Assembly: GCA_050951585.1 (NCBI GenBank)
Contig: JBMNJI010000006.1
Coordinates: forward strand, 62,001-126,000
Direction of reading: 5' to 3'
From: UBA3937 sp050951585
GTDB lineage: Bacteria; Bacillota; Peptococcia; DRI-13; DTU073
Length of the DNA stretch: 64,000 nt
Shown here: positions 63,030-64,000 of the stretch, piece by piece
Layout of the letters: each line of letters begins with the position of its first letter
Numbering within the stretch: position 1 is the stretch's first letter
Position numbers and translations under genes: made by a program
The notes under the pieces: model-generated
What the model was told of the DNA's origin: nothing
The model's database searches: none
The model's input: the letters and a program-made list of their open reading frames with translations, nothing else

Positions 63030-63749
63030 ATGCTGTTACGAAGGAAAAAAAGTAAATTAAATAAGGATAGATTATTGTTAGTGGCGATTATGTTTATTTG
63101 TGCGGGGCTTGTATTAGCAGTGGCAGTATATATTTTTCAGCTTAATAGCCGGGCAATCAGAGCCGACTTGTATCTCTATGATACTGGTTATCGCTTTGAT
63201 TATCCTGGCCCGTCTCAGATCCACAAAACTGAAAAAGGAATGGTGCTGGAAAGTAACGGAGGCGAGATTTTACTGGAGATGGGACCGCTCTATTACAAGG
63301 ATCAGGAGAGGATGCTCCTTCCAATGGTAATGGTCGCCTGTTTACCATCCGACAATAGGTTTGGCAAATTGGATTATTTTACGGAGGTATATCAAGATAA
63401 TAATGGCATCTTCGCCAAGCGCGGTTATCATCATATTCCGTTAGGAAAAGGATTTTTACATAATGGTAAGGATCTCTATGTTTTTTTGGAAAACACTACT
63501 GTCAACTGGCAGGAGAAGTCGGTGTCTTTAGAACCATTTTCCTATGCGATCGTTATCTATAACCAGCGTTTAGAGATTTATTCGGCGAAGGGCGGCGAAT
63601 GCGTCTTGGAGGATACGGGTGTATGTAAAGTAATTGCAGAGGCCGAAAGTGGTTATAAAATCGATTTGGGAACGGATATTATGTATAGGCCGGATGGCCA
63701 TGAACAAATGCTATTTGCCCAGCCTTCAACCCTGAAAGAGTTGAAGTAA
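63030..63749 (+). CDS. Single-pass exported protein related in plan to the surface proteins upstream
   Basis: About 239 residues with a basic N-terminus, one membrane helix (about 14-36) and a beta-rich extracytoplasmic domain (YLYDTGYRFDYPGPSQ, GKDLYVFLENTTVNW, YAIVIYNQRLEIYS). The domain resembles the N-terminal beta domains of the two large proteins in layout and in short motifs, but lacks their glycine rods and Fn3 modules. ATG 63030 has GGGGAGTGG upstream; ATG 62997 does not. It follows the ATPase-like genes in the same direction with no terminator between. Confidence 0.7.
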   Translation: MLLRRKKSKLNKDRLLLVAIMFICAGLVLAVAVYIFQLNSRAIRADLYLYDTGYRFDYPGPSQIHKTEKGMVLESNGGEILLEMGPLYYKDQERMLLPMVMVACLPSDNRFGKLDYFTEVYQDNNGIFAKRGYHHIPLGKGFLHNGKDLYVFLENTTVNWQEKSVSLEPFSYAIVIYNQRLEIYSAKGGECVLEDTGVCKVIAEAESGYKIDLGTDIMYRPDGHEQMLFAQPSTLKELK

Positions 63750-63764
63750 AGCGGAGGTGTCTAG

Positions 63765-64000
63765 GTGAAAAAGGTTATCTCTTTAGCAGTGGTTATTATT
63801 GCTGTTTTACTTTTTGCCAAATTCTATCAGCTCAAAACCGTTGGGATATTGGAAAATAGCACCTATGCGCTAACCGATAATCGGATTACGCAGAGCTTAT
63901 TCTCCGATGATGTTCCCCCCGAAAAGGCGGTGATTGAGCCAACTAAGGCGGAATCACTGACCCCACTGTACGAGTTGGGCGGCAATCTGTATATTGGAGA
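63765..64000 (+). CDS. Exported single-pass protein, 5' part (runs off the window)
   Basis: The frame starts at GTG 63765 behind GCGGAGGTG and stays open for 78 codons to the end of the window. It begins with MKKVISLAVVIIAVLLFA, a signal or anchor helix, then an extracytoplasmic region (LENSTYALTDNRITQS, then YELGGNLYIG). It appears to be the next member of the same anchored protein series. Its length and full domain content cannot be seen. Confidence 0.65.
   Translation, partial: MKKVISLAVVIIAVLLFAKFYQLKTVGILENSTYALTDNRITQSLFSDDVPPEKAVIEPTKAESLTPLYELGGNLYIG

Noticed and set aside
1..64000. tRNA, rRNA, insertion sequences, prophage genes or CRISPR arrays
   Set aside because: None could be recognised by eye on either strand. 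The accessory region at 50-64 kb has no visible integrase, transposase or flanking repeat.

Overview
The window reads as a chromosomal segment of an anaerobic, spore-forming, Gram-positive bacterium of the class Clostridia, probably near the Peptococcaceae or Desulfitobacteriales. Signs of this are sporulation-type genes (a 3D/G5 cell-wall protein, a BofC-like protein, SpoIID), [FeFe]-hydrogenase maturation genes, a SigI sigma factor, a T-box leader before hisS-aspS, an IreB-type protein, and frequent GTG and TTG starts behind strong AGGAGG ribosome-binding sites. The synteny is classic Firmicutes: yebC-bofC-ruvCAB-queA-tgt-yajC-secDF-recJ-relA-dtd-hemZ-hisS-aspS, then tcdA-rarA-nifS-mnmA-PRC-alaS-ireB-ruvX-DUF1292-mltG-methyltransferase-U32 peptidase. 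Every confident gene is on the + strand. I saw no tRNA, rRNA, CRISPR array or insertion sequence.

Layout. 1-0.5 kb: the 3' end of an asparagine-rich surface protein. 0.9-8 kb: cell-wall, recombination (RuvABC), queuosine (QueH) and SigI/RsgI-like genes. 8-11 kb: a promoter and a leader with an intrinsic terminator, then a TM1266-type regulator, hydE and hydG. 11-26 kb: SpoIID, queuosine tRNA modification, Sec translocase accessories, a RecJ-HIRAN-helicase fusion (frameshifted), stringent response, Dtd and HemZ. 27-30.4 kb: T-box-controlled hisS-aspS. 30.5-30.8 kb: a probable 6S RNA with its own promoter and terminator. 31-50 kb: a GGDEF-EAL protein, then the conserved tcdA to U32 peptidase block.

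The exceptional region is 50-64 kb. Two long N-terminally anchored surface proteins come first. Each has a membrane helix, a beta-rich domain, a glycine repeat rod (Gly-X-Y in one, Gly-Gly-X in the other, both exactly 18 triplets) and fibronectin-III-like modules. An operon derived from an F-type ATP synthase follows, in the order c, b-delta-like stalk, alpha, gamma, beta, epsilon. It keeps the canonical order and the catalytic and torque-transmitting motifs, but it has no recognisable subunit a, and its c subunit has no acidic residue anywhere in helix 2, where the ion-binding carboxylate must lie. Alpha is C-terminally shortened and epsilon lacks the helical C-terminal domain. A multi-pass membrane protein of unknown family and two more single-pass exported proteins follow, the last running off the window. 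The simplest reading is an ATP-hydrolysing rotary machine that does not pump ions and is coupled to extracellular fibres. This is inference; the sequence itself shows only the altered ATPase operon and its association with surface proteins.

Caveats. Two frameshifts interrupt the first large surface gene, about five interrupt the 3' end of the second, and one interrupts the RecJ-like gene. They could be assembly errors or real decay. The ATPase genes themselves are intact.
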